DNA of 64,000 nt from DASRDS01 sp035652495 (GTDB lineage Bacteria; Gemmatimonadota; Gemmatimonadetes; Gemmatimonadales; Gemmatimonadaceae). The notes beneath the pieces were generated by a model. That model made no database searches, had not been told where the DNA came from, and saw nothing but the letters and a program-made list of their open reading frames with translations. Positions 15,336 through 24,439 of the stretch are shown here, piece after piece. How positions within the stretch are numbered: position 1 is the first letter of the stretch; every line of letters begins with the position of its first letter. Position numbers and translations under genes: made by a program. The DNA lies in contig DASRDS010000003.1 of the NCBI GenBank assembly GCA_035652495.1, positions 43,085-107,084 of the forward strand, in the 5' to 3' direction.

Positions 15336-16073
15336 TCACGGAATGAAATAGAACGGATTCGGCACCTTGAAGCGGCGCTCGGCGTAACCACCTCGCAGAT
15401 CGCTATACTGATCGCCGACGTTTGCGATGATTCGGTAGCCGCTCATCGTGATCTGCTTGCGTTGTGCCGTCTTGAACTGCTGTACGGTCAACGTGTCGTC
15501 AACCGGTCGCAGCAACAAGTCGACCCAATCCGAATAGCCCACATTGTGCAAGTTGGTCGTCGTCCCCTCGCGCAGATTTTCGCGGCGGCCACTGATGAAA
15601 AAGACCGCGACGTGGTGTGCCTGGGCGACGGTGAACAACCGCAGCGTGGGGTTGATGGCCCCCGCGGCCGCTTGGCGTTCCCAGGCGGAATCCGGACACG
15701 GCCCATCGGGCAAATGGTCGCACAAACCGCCCCGCGGAATGAAGCCGAAATCGTTGGCCTTGATCTCTTGCCAGTTCGACAGCGACGTCTCATCGATGTC
15801 GAGCACGAGCGCGAGTTTGGTCCCCGTTACCGAGCGACGAACGACGTAGGCGATCGCCGAGTCGAGGACACGATTGACCTCGCGATCGTACGCACCCGAA
15901 CACTGATAGTAGGTCAGTTGATCCTTGAGCCCATCGATATTCCGAGGCTCGCCGGACTCCGCCGGGGGAACGGTCGTCGGCTGAACACACGGGGCACTCA
16001 CTCCTGGCGCACGCGCACCCATCGTCAGCGCCACTACGAGCACCGGCATGGGCATGAGCATAGGCCGTCGCAT
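15336..16073 (-). CDS. HAD-superfamily acid phosphatase (class B / HAD-IIIB type)
   Basis: A 245-residue secreted phosphatase. The N-terminus (MRRPMLMPMPVLVVALTMGA) is a signal peptide. The catalytic D-x-D-x-T motif is in ALVLDIDETSLSNW (about residue 90), the second motif Thr/Ser in VFFISGRREN, a Lys in QRKQITMSGY, and the acidic motif in IIANVGDQYSDLRGG. The NVGDQ/SDL ending and the length fit the plant-type/bacterial acid phosphatase family PF03767. It removes phosphate from organic monoesters outside the cytoplasm. It lies 8 bp downstream of the GMC gene stop on the same strand and so may be the last gene of that operon. Confidence 0.85.
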   Translation of the reverse strand: MRRPMLMPMPVLVVALTMGARAPGVSAPCVQPTTVPPAESGEPRNIDGLKDQLTYYQCSGAYDREVNRVLDSAIAYVVRRSVTGTKLALVLDIDETSLSNWQEIKANDFGFIPRGGLCDHLPDGPCPDSAWERQAAAGAINPTLRLFTVAQAHHVAVFFISGRRENLREGTTTNLHNVGYSDWVDLLLRPVDDTLTVQQFKTAQRKQITMSGYRIIANVGDQYSDLRGGYAERRFKVPNPFYFIP

Positions 16074-16081
16074 ATGGCGTG

Positions 16082-17908
16082 TCAGATCAGGTGACGGCTC
16101 AGGATCGTATTCGCGGTTCGCAGCGCGAGCGCGGCGATCGTTAGCGTCGGGTTAGCGGTCCCCGACGTGGGAAAGACCCCACTGCCGATCAAAAAGAGGT
16201 TGTCGTGCTCCCACGAACGTTGGTCGCTGTTAACCACCGAGTGGTGCTGGTCAGACCCCATTCGGTACGTACCCATTATATGACCGGCGCCCATATAGGC
16301 GATGCGCACCCCCTCCACCTCGATCACCGCGGGATTGTCGTCGCCAGGCGGCTGGGTAAACTGTTCGGCGCCGAGTTTCGCGAAAATGGCGTCGGCCGCC
16401 TTCTTGGCCGCGAGGAGGCCCATTTGGGTGTACGGGGATAGGTCGTAGGAAATCGCGGGTCTGGGTAGACCGAGATGGTCGCACTCGCGCTTGGACAAGG
16501 TGACGCAATTCCGGCCCTCTGGTTCTTGCTCGACGAGAAACCCGAGCCGGAACTGTCGAGTAATGCGATCATTCAGCCGATCGACCAATGCGGCGCCGAA
16601 CAATGCCTCGTTCTTGCGGTTCGTGAGACTTTTATTGAGGCCATTGATGAAATCGACCGTCGTCACGTTCGGATCACCACCGATCGCGAAGTTCCATCCT
16701 TCGTTGCCAAGCTCGACGCGATACGCCCCCCGATCCTTGCGGAATGGCCCATCTCGCAAGTCTTCGATGCCAGCCGTCGACAATGGACCCCGATAGGGAT
16801 AGACGGGCTTCGGGAGTAGGCCCCACGGCACGTAGAAGGGGTGGTCCATGAGGTTCTTCCCGAGCATCGTACTTCCGTTAGCGACGCCATCACGCGTGCG
16901 ACCGCCATTGGTTGACATCATGAGCAGTCGTGGCGTTTCAATCGCGTTGGCGGCAACGATCACGATCGTCCCCGAGACGCTGGCCGCGGGTGTATGGCGA
17001 CCGGTGAGGTCGTCGTACTGCAGATACTCGACGTGACTGACTCGCCCCGCGCCGTCGACCGTGAGACTACTCGCGACCGTCCGATAGCAGATCTCGACGT
17101 TTCCATTGCTTTGCGCGGCGCTGAGGGTCACGGTCGGATCGTACTTCGCTCCGATCGGGCAGATGGGAATGCAATTCGTGTTACCCGCGCACACGCGGCG
17201 ACTTTGGTACGGGAGCGAATTTCGGGCAGCGGGCGTGCAACGGATGCTGTCGTTCTTCAGGTGTACACCGTCCAAGATCATCCCGTCGATCCCTTCGGCC
17301 ACCGTGGTGTCACTGAATGATCGTGGTATCTCGGGCATCGGATATTCGTAGCCCGATTCGAATGTCACGCCGAGGTAGTCTTGGTGCGCTCGATTCGCGG
17401 AGACGCCGAGCTCCGCCTCGGCCTCGCGATACCAACGCTCCAGGTCAGTGTACGTGATGGGCCAGTCACCAAATCGCTGGTAGGTCGATGCCATTCGAAA
17501 ATCGGATGGCAACAGCCGGAGACACGTGCCCAGCCAGTGGAGCGCGGTGCCGCCTGCGATGCGTTCGTAGGTGCTACCAAATGGCTTCGGGCCCAGTTGG
17601 ATCAGATAGCTTTTCTTTGGATTCTGCCACGTTGCGGCGGTCAACGTCAGGCTCGTTGGGCGGCCGACGTTCAGCGTACCGGGATCGGCGAACACGTCCG
17701 GCGTATAGGCGCTCTCCGGTACCTTGATCCACGAATTGTAGAATCGACTCATGTAGGTGTTGATATTCGGCGCCATGGTGTCGCCGGCCTCGAGTACGAG
17801 GACGCGTTTGCCCGCCGCACCCAGGCATTTCGCCATCAGAGCTCCGGCTATACCCGATCCGACAATGATGGCATCGTAGTGCGATGCGCGTGGTTGTGGA
17901 GGCACCAC
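16082..17908 (-). CDS. GMC-family FAD-dependent oxidoreductase (dehydrogenase large subunit)
   Basis: A 608-residue flavoprotein. Residues 8-40 hold the FAD-binding Rossmann motif (YDAIIVGSGIAGALMAKCLG, then RVLVLEAGD). There is a CX5CPIGAKYD stretch (NTNCIPICPIGAKYDP) typical of membrane-bound sugar/gluconate dehydrogenase large subunits, and a C-terminal GHIMGTYRMGSDQ ... SGTANPTLTIAALALR block with the active-site region. The start is GTG 17908 with GGAG 7 bp upstream; a longer frame exists but overlaps the upstream gene. With the small subunit (17926) and cytochrome c (18534) it forms a three-part periplasmic sugar/alcohol dehydrogenase passing electrons to the respiratory chain. Substrate unknown. 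Confidence 0.9.
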   Translation of the reverse strand: MVPPQPRASHYDAIIVGSGIAGALMAKCLGAAGKRVLVLEAGDTMAPNINTYMSRFYNSWIKVPESAYTPDVFADPGTLNVGRPTSLTLTAATWQNPKKSYLIQLGPKPFGSTYERIAGGTALHWLGTCLRLLPSDFRMASTYQRFGDWPITYTDLERWYREAEAELGVSANRAHQDYLGVTFESGYEYPMPEIPRSFSDTTVAEGIDGMILDGVHLKNDSIRCTPAARNSLPYQSRRVCAGNTNCIPICPIGAKYDPTVTLSAAQSNGNVEICYRTVASSLTVDGAGRVSHVEYLQYDDLTGRHTPAASVSGTIVIVAANAIETPRLLMMSTNGGRTRDGVANGSTMLGKNLMDHPFYVPWGLLPKPVYPYRGPLSTAGIEDLRDGPFRKDRGAYRVELGNEGWNFAIGGDPNVTTVDFINGLNKSLTNRKNEALFGAALVDRLNDRITRQFRLGFLVEQEPEGRNCVTLSKRECDHLGLPRPAISYDLSPYTQMGLLAAKKAADAIFAKLGAEQFTQPPGDDNPAVIEVEGVRIAYMGAGHIMGTYRMGSDQHHSVVNSDQRSWEHDNLFLIGSGVFPTSGTANPTLTIAALALRTANTILSRHLI

Positions 17909-17925
17909 AAAGTCTCCGAACTGCG

Positions 17926-18525
17926 TTAGGCGTGGATGAATGCGTCGCGCGTGGGTGGTTCCTGACTCCAATAGCCGAACTGGAGATTGCTGTATCCCAT
18001 CGGGTGCGCCTGTGCCACGCGCCATATCCAGCCTTGCGTGTACGCCGTCGGCGAGATGATGTCACACTGGACCAGGATCTCGGTCGAGTACCTCGGCGCC
18101 GATGTCGTGCGCGTACCTGGAGCCGCGGCTCGGAGTGTCTTAGGGTCGTACCATGCCCCGAGGTACCAGGCCAACATGATGCTCCGCGCGAGGTAACAGG
18201 TATCCGTCCCCGGCTTCAGAATTACGTCGCTGATGGTCGCGTCGGTCGGTGTCTTCCGGTACGCGTTCAGTATCTTCGCGAGCGTGTCCGAGTCTGTGTG
18301 CTGGGCCTTTTGGAAGTACACGGCGTTGAGTTCGAACGGATCGACGCCCGGCACCAGCTTGGCCTGATCAATTCCCGTCAGCGCCGCGGACAGCCGATCA
18401 AAAATGTCCTGGTCCGAATCCGCGGTGGCGTCGACCGGCGATACGGGCGCCAATCGGCGCAGCGCGACAGTAGCGGCGGTGGCGACCGCGCCGACGAGCA
18501 ATGTGCGGCGGCTCATGTCCGACAC
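17926..18525 (-). CDS. Dehydrogenase small subunit, sorbitol/gluconate-dehydrogenase type, with Tat signal
   Basis: A 199-residue protein starting MSDMSRRTLLVGAVATAATV, a twin-arginine signal. The body (DQDIFDRLSAALTGID, DPFELNAVYFQKAQHTDSDT, LARSIMLAWYLGAWYDP, then the ending AHPMGYSNLQFGYWSQEPP) fits the FAD-dependent sorbitol dehydrogenase small-subunit family (PF12318). Such subunits help export and stabilise the GMC flavoprotein encoded next, whose own sequence lacks a signal peptide, so hitch-hiker Tat export is likely. It is 17 bp upstream of the GMC start and 8 bp downstream of the cytochrome gene. Confidence 0.85.
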   Translation of the reverse strand: MSDMSRRTLLVGAVATAATVALRRLAPVSPVDATADSDQDIFDRLSAALTGIDQAKLVPGVDPFELNAVYFQKAQHTDSDTLAKILNAYRKTPTDATISDVILKPGTDTCYLARSIMLAWYLGAWYDPKTLRAAAPGTRTTSAPRYSTEILVQCDIISPTAYTQGWIWRVAQAHPMGYSNLQFGYWSQEPPTRDAFIHA

Positions 18526-18533
18526 GATGCCCC

Positions 18534-19976
18534 CTATTTCGCCTTTTCGAGGATGTACGTGAAATCCGACCGGCGAGCCGGAACGTGCAACGTCGTGGCG
18601 TTGTTATGACAGGCGATGCAACTCGATGTGGCCTGCGGCACACCCGCATCATTCGGTGATTGGCTGAATGTTTCGAGCGTGGTGTTCGCCAGGTACGCTG
18701 GAAACGGTGCACACGTTGCGTCAGGCAGGCGGCCTGGCAGCGTGTCATTGGCGCAGTGGCCGCTGGGCCATTGCGTCGTGATCAAGTCGTAGTGGCTCCA
18801 GACACTGGTCCCGAGCCATTTATGGAACGCCCGGTTCAGCTTGTCGACGCCGTCGAAGGCGGGACCGGCGGCGGGTCCGGTTCTTACGATTTGACTTTTG
18901 AACTGGCTCGAATGCTGCACCGGATCCCACGCGGGCTGCAGCCGGTCCGGATCCCAGGGCCCCGGCGGCGTCTGATTGATCGCGCACGATGGGCACGCGG
19001 GATCGTAGAAACTGTATCGCCGCCCTTTCGTGCGACCACTGTCGACATCGGATCGCGTCGGGACGTTATCGTGATGCTCGAACGTGGTCCAAATCCATTG
19101 TTGCCGCGAACGCGTTTTGTGGCCAACGTGAAATCCGATCAGGCCGAGTTTGACCGGTTGACATTTCGTCTGCGCCGCGGGACGGAAGAGGAGCGCGTCG
19201 GTCATGTGATATCGGGGTGGCGTCGCGCCGCTCGGATCGTAATCGACACCCGGCGTGAGGATCCTCCACGACGCCTTGATCATGACCGCGCCCAGTGTCG
19301 ACGCCGAGTCGTTCCCATTCGGGAAGTTGATGTTGCCATCGAAGCGCTGCTGACCCGCGCGACTATACAGCGTGTTGTCGACGATGTATCGGAACATCTG
19401 CTGATTCATAAGAATGACAAACAGTGCGTAGTTGCCATGCTGGTCGAACAGCGGACCGCTTTTGAACGGCTCGTTGTATGTCTCCTCGAGCTCCATATGC
19501 ACGATCCTCTCACCGGACGCGGCGTGACACTCAGACGGCACCGCGTCCGGCTGTCCCCATGGCGTCGGCTCCGCTGCCCCTTCGCGCATCACATCGGGCA
19601 ACTGCTTCCACGTCTCCCACACCGTTGGCGCGTCCGCGCCAATCCGTTTCATGCTATCGGCCGGTGAATTGAGCGCGATGAATGTCAGCCACGAGTAGTA
19701 ATCGAACTCGTGCTGCAACCCGGCGGTAAGCGACGTCCTGTGCTGCTCGATCGTCGCGTCGCACGGCAGCCCGTGCACGCCTTGTTTCAGGGCGCTGATG
19801 GTGTCAGGATCGACACTGTCGATGGATGCCAAGGTCGCGTTGGGACAGCGCACGCTTGGATTGAAGATGCCTGGGCTGGTCTGAGGAGCCCGCGCCCCGA
19901 TCACGACAGAGGCGATCAGTGCGCCCACTCCGAGCGCAATGACGAGGTTGACCACGAGTGTCTCACGTTTCGTCAT
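18534..19976 (-). CDS. Large single-heme c-type cytochrome, first gene of the dehydrogenase operon
   Basis: A 480-residue protein with an N-terminal membrane anchor/signal (NLVIALGVGALIASVVIGAR, about residues 10-30). The only CxxCH motif is SSCIACHNNAT at about residue 457, near the end. The long preceding region (WLTFIALNSPADSMKRIGAD, ECHAASGERIVHMELEETYN, MKASWRIL..., GLIGFHVGHKT) is a conserved domain I know only from cytochrome-like proteins beside GMC dehydrogenases. It probably accepts electrons from the flavoprotein. It is the first of three or four tightly spaced minus-strand genes (gaps 8-17 bp), so it shares one promoter with the gene at 19998 or just upstream. Confidence 0.75.
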   Translation of the reverse strand: MTKRETLVVNLVIALGVGALIASVVIGARAPQTSPGIFNPSVRCPNATLASIDSVDPDTISALKQGVHGLPCDATIEQHRTSLTAGLQHEFDYYSWLTFIALNSPADSMKRIGADAPTVWETWKQLPDVMREGAAEPTPWGQPDAVPSECHAASGERIVHMELEETYNEPFKSGPLFDQHGNYALFVILMNQQMFRYIVDNTLYSRAGQQRFDGNINFPNGNDSASTLGAVMIKASWRILTPGVDYDPSGATPPRYHMTDALLFRPAAQTKCQPVKLGLIGFHVGHKTRSRQQWIWTTFEHHDNVPTRSDVDSGRTKGRRYSFYDPACPSCAINQTPPGPWDPDRLQPAWDPVQHSSQFKSQIVRTGPAAGPAFDGVDKLNRAFHKWLGTSVWSHYDLITTQWPSGHCANDTLPGRLPDATCAPFPAYLANTTLETFSQSPNDAGVPQATSSCIACHNNATTLHVPARRSDFTYILEKAK

Positions 19977-19997
19977 GATGAAACCCGGGCGGCCTGG

Positions 19998-20975
19998 TCA
20001 CAGCTTGTGAGGCGTGCCGCGGCACCCTTGGCGGGTGGCGTAGATCCTGAACCGCGTCACATGCTCTAGCACTTGGGCATTGGTCAGTGGCGGCGATCGG
20101 CCTGCCTCCGCGGGCGGCCGATAGGTCGGCGCGCACGGTTTATAGCCCTCGAACTCGGTGCACGCGTCTCGGAATACCGCGCGGGCATCGTCCGTGCACA
20201 AAAACGATGTGATCGATGGCGCGATGTCGGGCGCGCCGTCCAATGGATTATAGAAGGGCCGTTGCTCCCCGACGCCGCGGGCAAAGGCGTCGTAGGCCGC
20301 GTTCAGCCGGTCAAAGAACGCGAATCCGAACGTGTCGGCGGGGATCGGCAACGGCGGTACTGCGGGCCCCACCGGATTGAGGTTGCGCAGGATGTTGCCG
20401 ATACTGAACTGCCCAGGATCCCGTTGAAGGAACACCACGGCCTTCACCAAGCCAAGGGCCATGATCCCCGAACACTGTGAGCAGGATTCCAGTGACGTGT
20501 ACACGGTCACGTCGGAGAGCAGGTTCGCGTACGGCGTCGTGGTGAGATTTCCACGTGTCGCCCAGGTGTCGTAAATCTGCGTCAAGCCGAACACCCGACG
20601 GATGAGACGAGATTCCGCATGCTCGACGGAGCTGCGCCAGATCTCATTGTGGTTGAAATCGAAGTCGATCACTTCACCCCGGCCGTCCACGGCAAGGCAG
20701 GCGATGTTGTGACCGAGGTAATCGCCACCGAGATAGTTGCCATCCGTGGCGCGTTGGTCCGCGCGCCATGGATACTGACCCGTTCGGCCGTGCTTGTTGC
20801 CATTCCAGTAGTCGGCCACGAGGCTCGCCAACAGGAGGCTATACATCCGATGGCGCTCGATCGCCCCGTCCTCGAGTTGCAGATCGGGTAGCAGCACGAG
20901 GTCACGCACGGGCTTGTCCCACAACTCGTCCAGACGTCCGGACGTCGGCCGCGGCGGATGCGAATGGTTCGCCAT
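19998..20975 (-). CDS. Deaminase-fold protein (cytidine-deaminase-like zinc motifs)
   Basis: A 325-residue protein. The zinc-binding HAE motif is in SSVEHAESRLIRRVFGL (about residue 122) and the second motif, usually PCxxC, is SLESCSQCSGIMALGLVKAV (about residue 170), so all three zinc ligands plus the catalytic Glu are present. Before the motif are NYLGGDYLGHNIACLAVDGR and FDFNHNEIWR. The C-terminal 120 residues are not recognised. The length and context (next to a periplasmic dehydrogenase and a phosphatase) are unusual for housekeeping cytidine deaminase; it is closer to the broad secondary-metabolism/toxin-type deaminase group. No signal peptide is seen. Target unknown. Confidence 0.7.
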   Translation of the reverse strand: MANHSHPPRPTSGRLDELWDKPVRDLVLLPDLQLEDGAIERHRMYSLLLASLVADYWNGNKHGRTGQYPWRADQRATDGNYLGGDYLGHNIACLAVDGRGEVIDFDFNHNEIWRSSVEHAESRLIRRVFGLTQIYDTWATRGNLTTTPYANLLSDVTVYTSLESCSQCSGIMALGLVKAVVFLQRDPGQFSIGNILRNLNPVGPAVPPLPIPADTFGFAFFDRLNAAYDAFARGVGEQRPFYNPLDGAPDIAPSITSFLCTDDARAVFRDACTEFEGYKPCAPTYRPPAEAGRSPPLTNAQVLEHVTRFRIYATRQGCRGTPHKL

Positions 20976-21014
20976 CGACTCGCAATTCGCTCATCTAGCG
21001 GCGGGACCGCAAGA

Positions 21015-21130
21015 GCAGGATTCTGACCGTGACGTACACATTCGTGACATGCGCCCGTCCGGTGGCCGCTCCCAATTGGCTGAATGAGGCGGGCTGTCAG
21101 AATCCTGCCCTAAGGTGTCAGAATTCTGCC
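21015..21130. promoter_or_regulatory. Three copies of a 13-bp operator-like box between divergent genes
   Basis: GCAGGATTCTGAC at 21015-21027 is the exact inverse of GTCAGAATCCTGC at 21096-21108, and GTCAGAATTCTGC at 21117-21129 is a one-mismatch direct copy. They lie between the deaminase gene (minus) and the PLD gene (plus), 60-180 bp from either start. Binding sites for a shared regulator, or ends of a small lost insertion, are both possible. Confidence 0.5.
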
Positions 21131-21191
21131 CTTGCGGCGGTCGCGATGCGTGATCAATTCGTGCGCTCTACTTGTTCAATGAGGACTTGCG

Positions 21192-23021
21192 ATGACCGCC
21201 AGCGCGACTCAGTCGGTAACCGTACGTGCCTACCTTTCGCCGACGCTGGTGTTGCTCGCCATGGATTGGTCAGTGGGTGCCAACTATTCGGACTTCCTTG
21301 GCTTCGCGATTTTGCGCGCGCCTGGATTTTTGCCGGGGGAGAAGGATGGTTGGCTGCGGAACAAAATAGGGTTCACCGCTCCTCAAGACGGCAGCCAACC
21401 CCTGCCCTCGAATCTCGCGCCGTTTCAAAAATTCCTGTGGTGGGATTCCGCCATTCAGAGCGCGGATCGTGGCAAGCAGTTTACCTATACGGTCACACCA
21501 GTGCGGGGCACCGGCGCGAACGATCTCCATTTGGAGACGGCCTCGGCGACCACGATTAAAGTCACCGTGCCAACGATCGTCGACGCCAATGGTATTGGCA
21601 CGTACTTCAACCGTGCGGTGGTGAGCTCGCAGGCGTTCAGCGCCGAATTCCGTGACACGAAACCCGACCCCAAGAAGTTCGACCAAGCGATGGCGTGGCT
21701 CGCGAACGGATTGCAGGATGCTATCCCCTCATTCCTCGGCACCACACACGACATTGCCGGCGCGATCTACCACTTGACCGACGAGCATTGGGTCATCCCG
21801 GCGCTGCAAAGCGTTCGCGGCACGGAGTCGCTGGTCTATTACTGGAAGCCTGGGAAGAACGGCAAAGGCGACACCGTAAACCAGTACGCGGCGGCGGCAC
21901 TCAAAGGGCCGCATACCACGCTCGACGAACGCACTAAAACGAACATCATGCACGACAAGTTCCTGGTGCGCCTGAGCAACGGCAGTGCCGACGCCGTGCT
22001 TACGGGGTCAGCGAATTTCACACCCGAAGGTCTGACCACTCAAGCGAATCTGCTCCATACGATCGAATCGCCTAAGCTCGCCGCACTGTATAAGGCCAGG
22101 CAAATGCTGCTGACGGGTGATCCCACGCTGGGTAACACCTCGAAAGGCGCGGCCTGGTCGAATGCGATTCGCGTGGGCAAGGCCACCGTCCGAGTCTTCT
22201 TTTCGCCGGAGCCCAAGGGCAAGCGCGTGTCCTTGGACACCATTGTGGCCGCCATCAAAAAGGCGAAGAGCTCGGTCGCCTTCTGCCTCTTCTCACCAAC
22301 GGATGCGCCGCTGCTCAGCGCGTTGCTCGCCATCGGCAATCCTCGGAGCGGGAAGTTGCTGTACGGTTTGTTGAACAGCATCCATGATCCGGACAAACGC
22401 AATGCCGCCGCCATCAAGTCCGGCGTGAAACCGCCCAAACCATCAGCGGCAACGACCATACAGGTTGAGGTCTACAACCGTTCACGCAAAGACAAGCTGG
22501 TCCTGCCCTATTCGTACTTCTTGGCAGGCTCCGCTCCCGCGGGATTCTTGCCGGAGCTGAGCGCCGTTGATACCAGCGCGTACAGCATCGTACCGCCGCC
22601 GAAGCCTCGGAAGGGGTCCACGAAGAAAAACGCTCACATCCCCCCGGCCGTTCACATTCACCACAAGTTCATCGTGATCGATGCGGACACGGACACGCCG
22701 ACGATTTACACCGGCTCCGCGAACTTGAGCAACAACTCAACTCACGAGAACGACGAGAATCTCCTCGAAATCACCGGCAGTCCGGAGCTCGGGCGGCTGT
22801 ATTTCGCGGAATTCATGCGCCTGTACGAGCACTATCGGGCTCGCGCCCTCTGGAACATGACGCACGGACAGGCCAAGTCGGGCGGAAAGGGGACACGCGC
22901 CTCCACGAGCCCCAGTGCGCACGCAGGGTTTGTGCTACAAACCACGCGCGACGCGTGGGTTCGGGGTGCCTATAAGCCCGGGACGCCCGCGTATTTGGCT
23001 CGCCGAAAGCTGAGCAAGTAG
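21192..23021 (+). CDS. Phospholipase D-family protein with two HKD motifs
   Basis: A 609-residue protein. Two PLD motifs are visible: MHDKFLVRLSNGSADAVLTG with SANFTPEG (about residues 255-280), and IHHKFIVIDADTDTPTIYTG with SANLSNNSTHENDENLLEI (about residues 494-530). Each has the H-x-K...N/D arrangement. The N-terminal 150 residues have a fibronectin-like feel (YTVTPVRGTGANDLHLETAS). A 70-residue Lys/Pro-rich insertion (PPPKPRKGSTKKNAH) precedes the second motif. PLD-fold enzymes hydrolyse phosphodiesters in lipids or nucleic acids; I cannot tell which. No signal peptide is seen, so it is probably cytoplasmic. It is divergent from the deaminase gene. Confidence 0.85.
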   Translation: MTASATQSVTVRAYLSPTLVLLAMDWSVGANYSDFLGFAILRAPGFLPGEKDGWLRNKIGFTAPQDGSQPLPSNLAPFQKFLWWDSAIQSADRGKQFTYTVTPVRGTGANDLHLETASATTIKVTVPTIVDANGIGTYFNRAVVSSQAFSAEFRDTKPDPKKFDQAMAWLANGLQDAIPSFLGTTHDIAGAIYHLTDEHWVIPALQSVRGTESLVYYWKPGKNGKGDTVNQYAAAALKGPHTTLDERTKTNIMHDKFLVRLSNGSADAVLTGSANFTPEGLTTQANLLHTIESPKLAALYKARQMLLTGDPTLGNTSKGAAWSNAIRVGKATVRVFFSPEPKGKRVSLDTIVAAIKKAKSSVAFCLFSPTDAPLLSALLAIGNPRSGKLLYGLLNSIHDPDKRNAAAIKSGVKPPKPSAATTIQVEVYNRSRKDKLVLPYSYFLAGSAPAGFLPELSAVDTSAYSIVPPPKPRKGSTKKNAHIPPAVHIHHKFIVIDADTDTPTIYTGSANLSNNSTHENDENLLEITGSPELGRLYFAEFMRLYEHYRARALWNMTHGQAKSGGKGTRASTSPSAHAGFVLQTTRDAWVRGAYKPGTPAYLARRKLSK

Positions 23022-23095
23022 GCGGCCATTTTGTGCAGATAGCAATCAAGTCAATGATCGTGCGGCTCATCGGAATTCGACACCGCGACTACACG

Positions 23096-23548
23096 TCAGT
23101 TGTCGGTGGCTTTCGCATAGTGAATCGCGAGACCCTTGCCCTTCGCGGCCGCAATCAATCGATCCACGGCACTCAGCGTTTGCGTACCCCATTGACTCGT
23201 TAGCGCGTAAGTTCGTCCAGCGCTGTGGATGAGGTCATCGTCAGATAGGAACCACCTCGAGGGATTGAAGTGTGTTCCCTCTTTGTTTTCTTTATCAGCC
23301 AAGCGAGAAATCACGTCAACCGATCCGAGCTCACCCTCGGCAAACTCCTACAGACGCCCGACCTCGGCGAGGTCTTGTATCAGCTCGGGCGCAACGCCGG
23401 CATCGGCGAGTGCGTGCACGACGCCGAGCATTAGGCGCCCCTTGCCAAATACACCCTTGATCGTACCGTCGATCGTGAGCGCGAACTTTGTACGGTCGCG
23501 ACTGGCGGTCCGGCGTGCATCTCGTGCTTTTGCCTGGGCGGTCGTCAA
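23096..23548 (-). pseudogene. Unknown gene interrupted by an in-frame TAG
   Basis: One frame reads MTTAQAKARDARRTASRDRT, KFALTIDGTIKGVFGKGRLM and PELIQDLAEVGRL, then TAG (complement of 23348-23350), and carries on without shift as EFAEGELGSVDVISRLADKE, FNPSRWFLSDDDLIHSAGRT and LSAVDRLIAAAKGKGLAIHY. Both halves look equally protein-like, so I infer a single 150-residue gene with a nonsense codon. A second start (ATG 23314) could make the distal half alone. Family not recognised; the basic N-terminus could bind nucleic acid. Confidence 0.55.
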
Positions 23549-23668
23549 GGCGATACGCGGGTAGGGCCTGGACGAATGGGCCGGCTAAGCGGCGCTCCGA
23601 TTGAAGCAGTTGTAACGCCGTTGCGTTGAGAACCCTCCGGCCGTCTAAACAGTTGGACAACCCATGCG

Positions 23669-24259
23669 TTGGGTTGGTCGATCGCGGACTTGAACCAATC
23701 AGCCGATGACTGTGGATTCCGCTCGGACCGAGTCAGTCGCGACCTGCTTAATGGCCATCGCGTCGTTAGTGTCATTTGGCAACTACGTCAAGGCCGAGAG
23801 CAATTAAGACTGAAGTGGAATCGGCTAACCGCGACGTTCACGCTATTCAACCTCGCTCGCTTCAACGACGCTCGACGTGCAGCGGCTCGGCGGTTGATTG
23901 CGAATGGTTACGACCTCATGCAACAGACCGAGCCTATGCCGTCGCCAGTGGTGCAAAGCATCTGCGCGAATCAAGAGTCGTTTCTCGACGTCAATGACTA
24001 CCTCAACCTGCTTGAGGACCACGCGGCGGCTGTGAATGCCGGGATGGTCGACGGCGATTTCGCATATCAGCTAATGGGGACGGTCATCGGTCGAGACCAC
24101 CGCCTTCTCAAACCGTTGATTGAACGAACCAGGCATGCAAGCGGGCTGCCAGATTGCTGGCGTGAGCTAAGCAAACTTGCCGAGAAGTGGACGCGGATAA
24201 ACGAAGACGCGCAGCAGAACCGAGGTATGCGAGCGCTGTACAGAGATTCCCGCAGCTGA
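23669..24259 (+). CDS. DUF4760-like protein, start uncertain
   Basis: Residues about 60-180 resemble DUF4760-type proteins: FNLARFNDARRAAARRLIAN, DVNDYLNLLEDHAAAVNAGM, VDGDFAYQLMGTVIGRDHRL, RELSKLAEKW. Full-length members usually start with one or two membrane helices, which are lacking here; the first 50 residues (MGWSIADLNQSADDCGFRSD) do not look like that family and may be read-through of degenerate upstream DNA. It could be a 5'-truncated remnant. Function unknown. It follows the interrupted gene in divergent orientation. Confidence 0.5.
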   Translation: MGWSIADLNQSADDCGFRSDRVSRDLLNGHRVVSVIWQLRQGREQLRLKWNRLTATFTLFNLARFNDARRAAARRLIANGYDLMQQTEPMPSPVVQSICANQESFLDVNDYLNLLEDHAAAVNAGMVDGDFAYQLMGTVIGRDHRLLKPLIERTRHASGLPDCWRELSKLAEKWTRINEDAQQNRGMRALYRDSRS

Positions 24260-24439
24260 CAAACGTTGCGCCAGGCAGCAGCCCGGCGCCGAATGAACTG
24301 AGTATTGGCGGGCTGGGGTCAATCGCACTAAACAATCGTGGAGTTTGTCAGTGTCAAACTTACACTCGGCGTTACATGCGGCGATCGCGCACCTCATCGC
24401 AACACTAGTCTGGCCATTGCTCTTTAGGATGCTGTTTCC

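Noticed and set aside
14930..15346. Complete 138-residue phosphoesterase
   Set aside because: Similarity stops at about 15225; the remaining residues are basic read-through, so it is a fragment.
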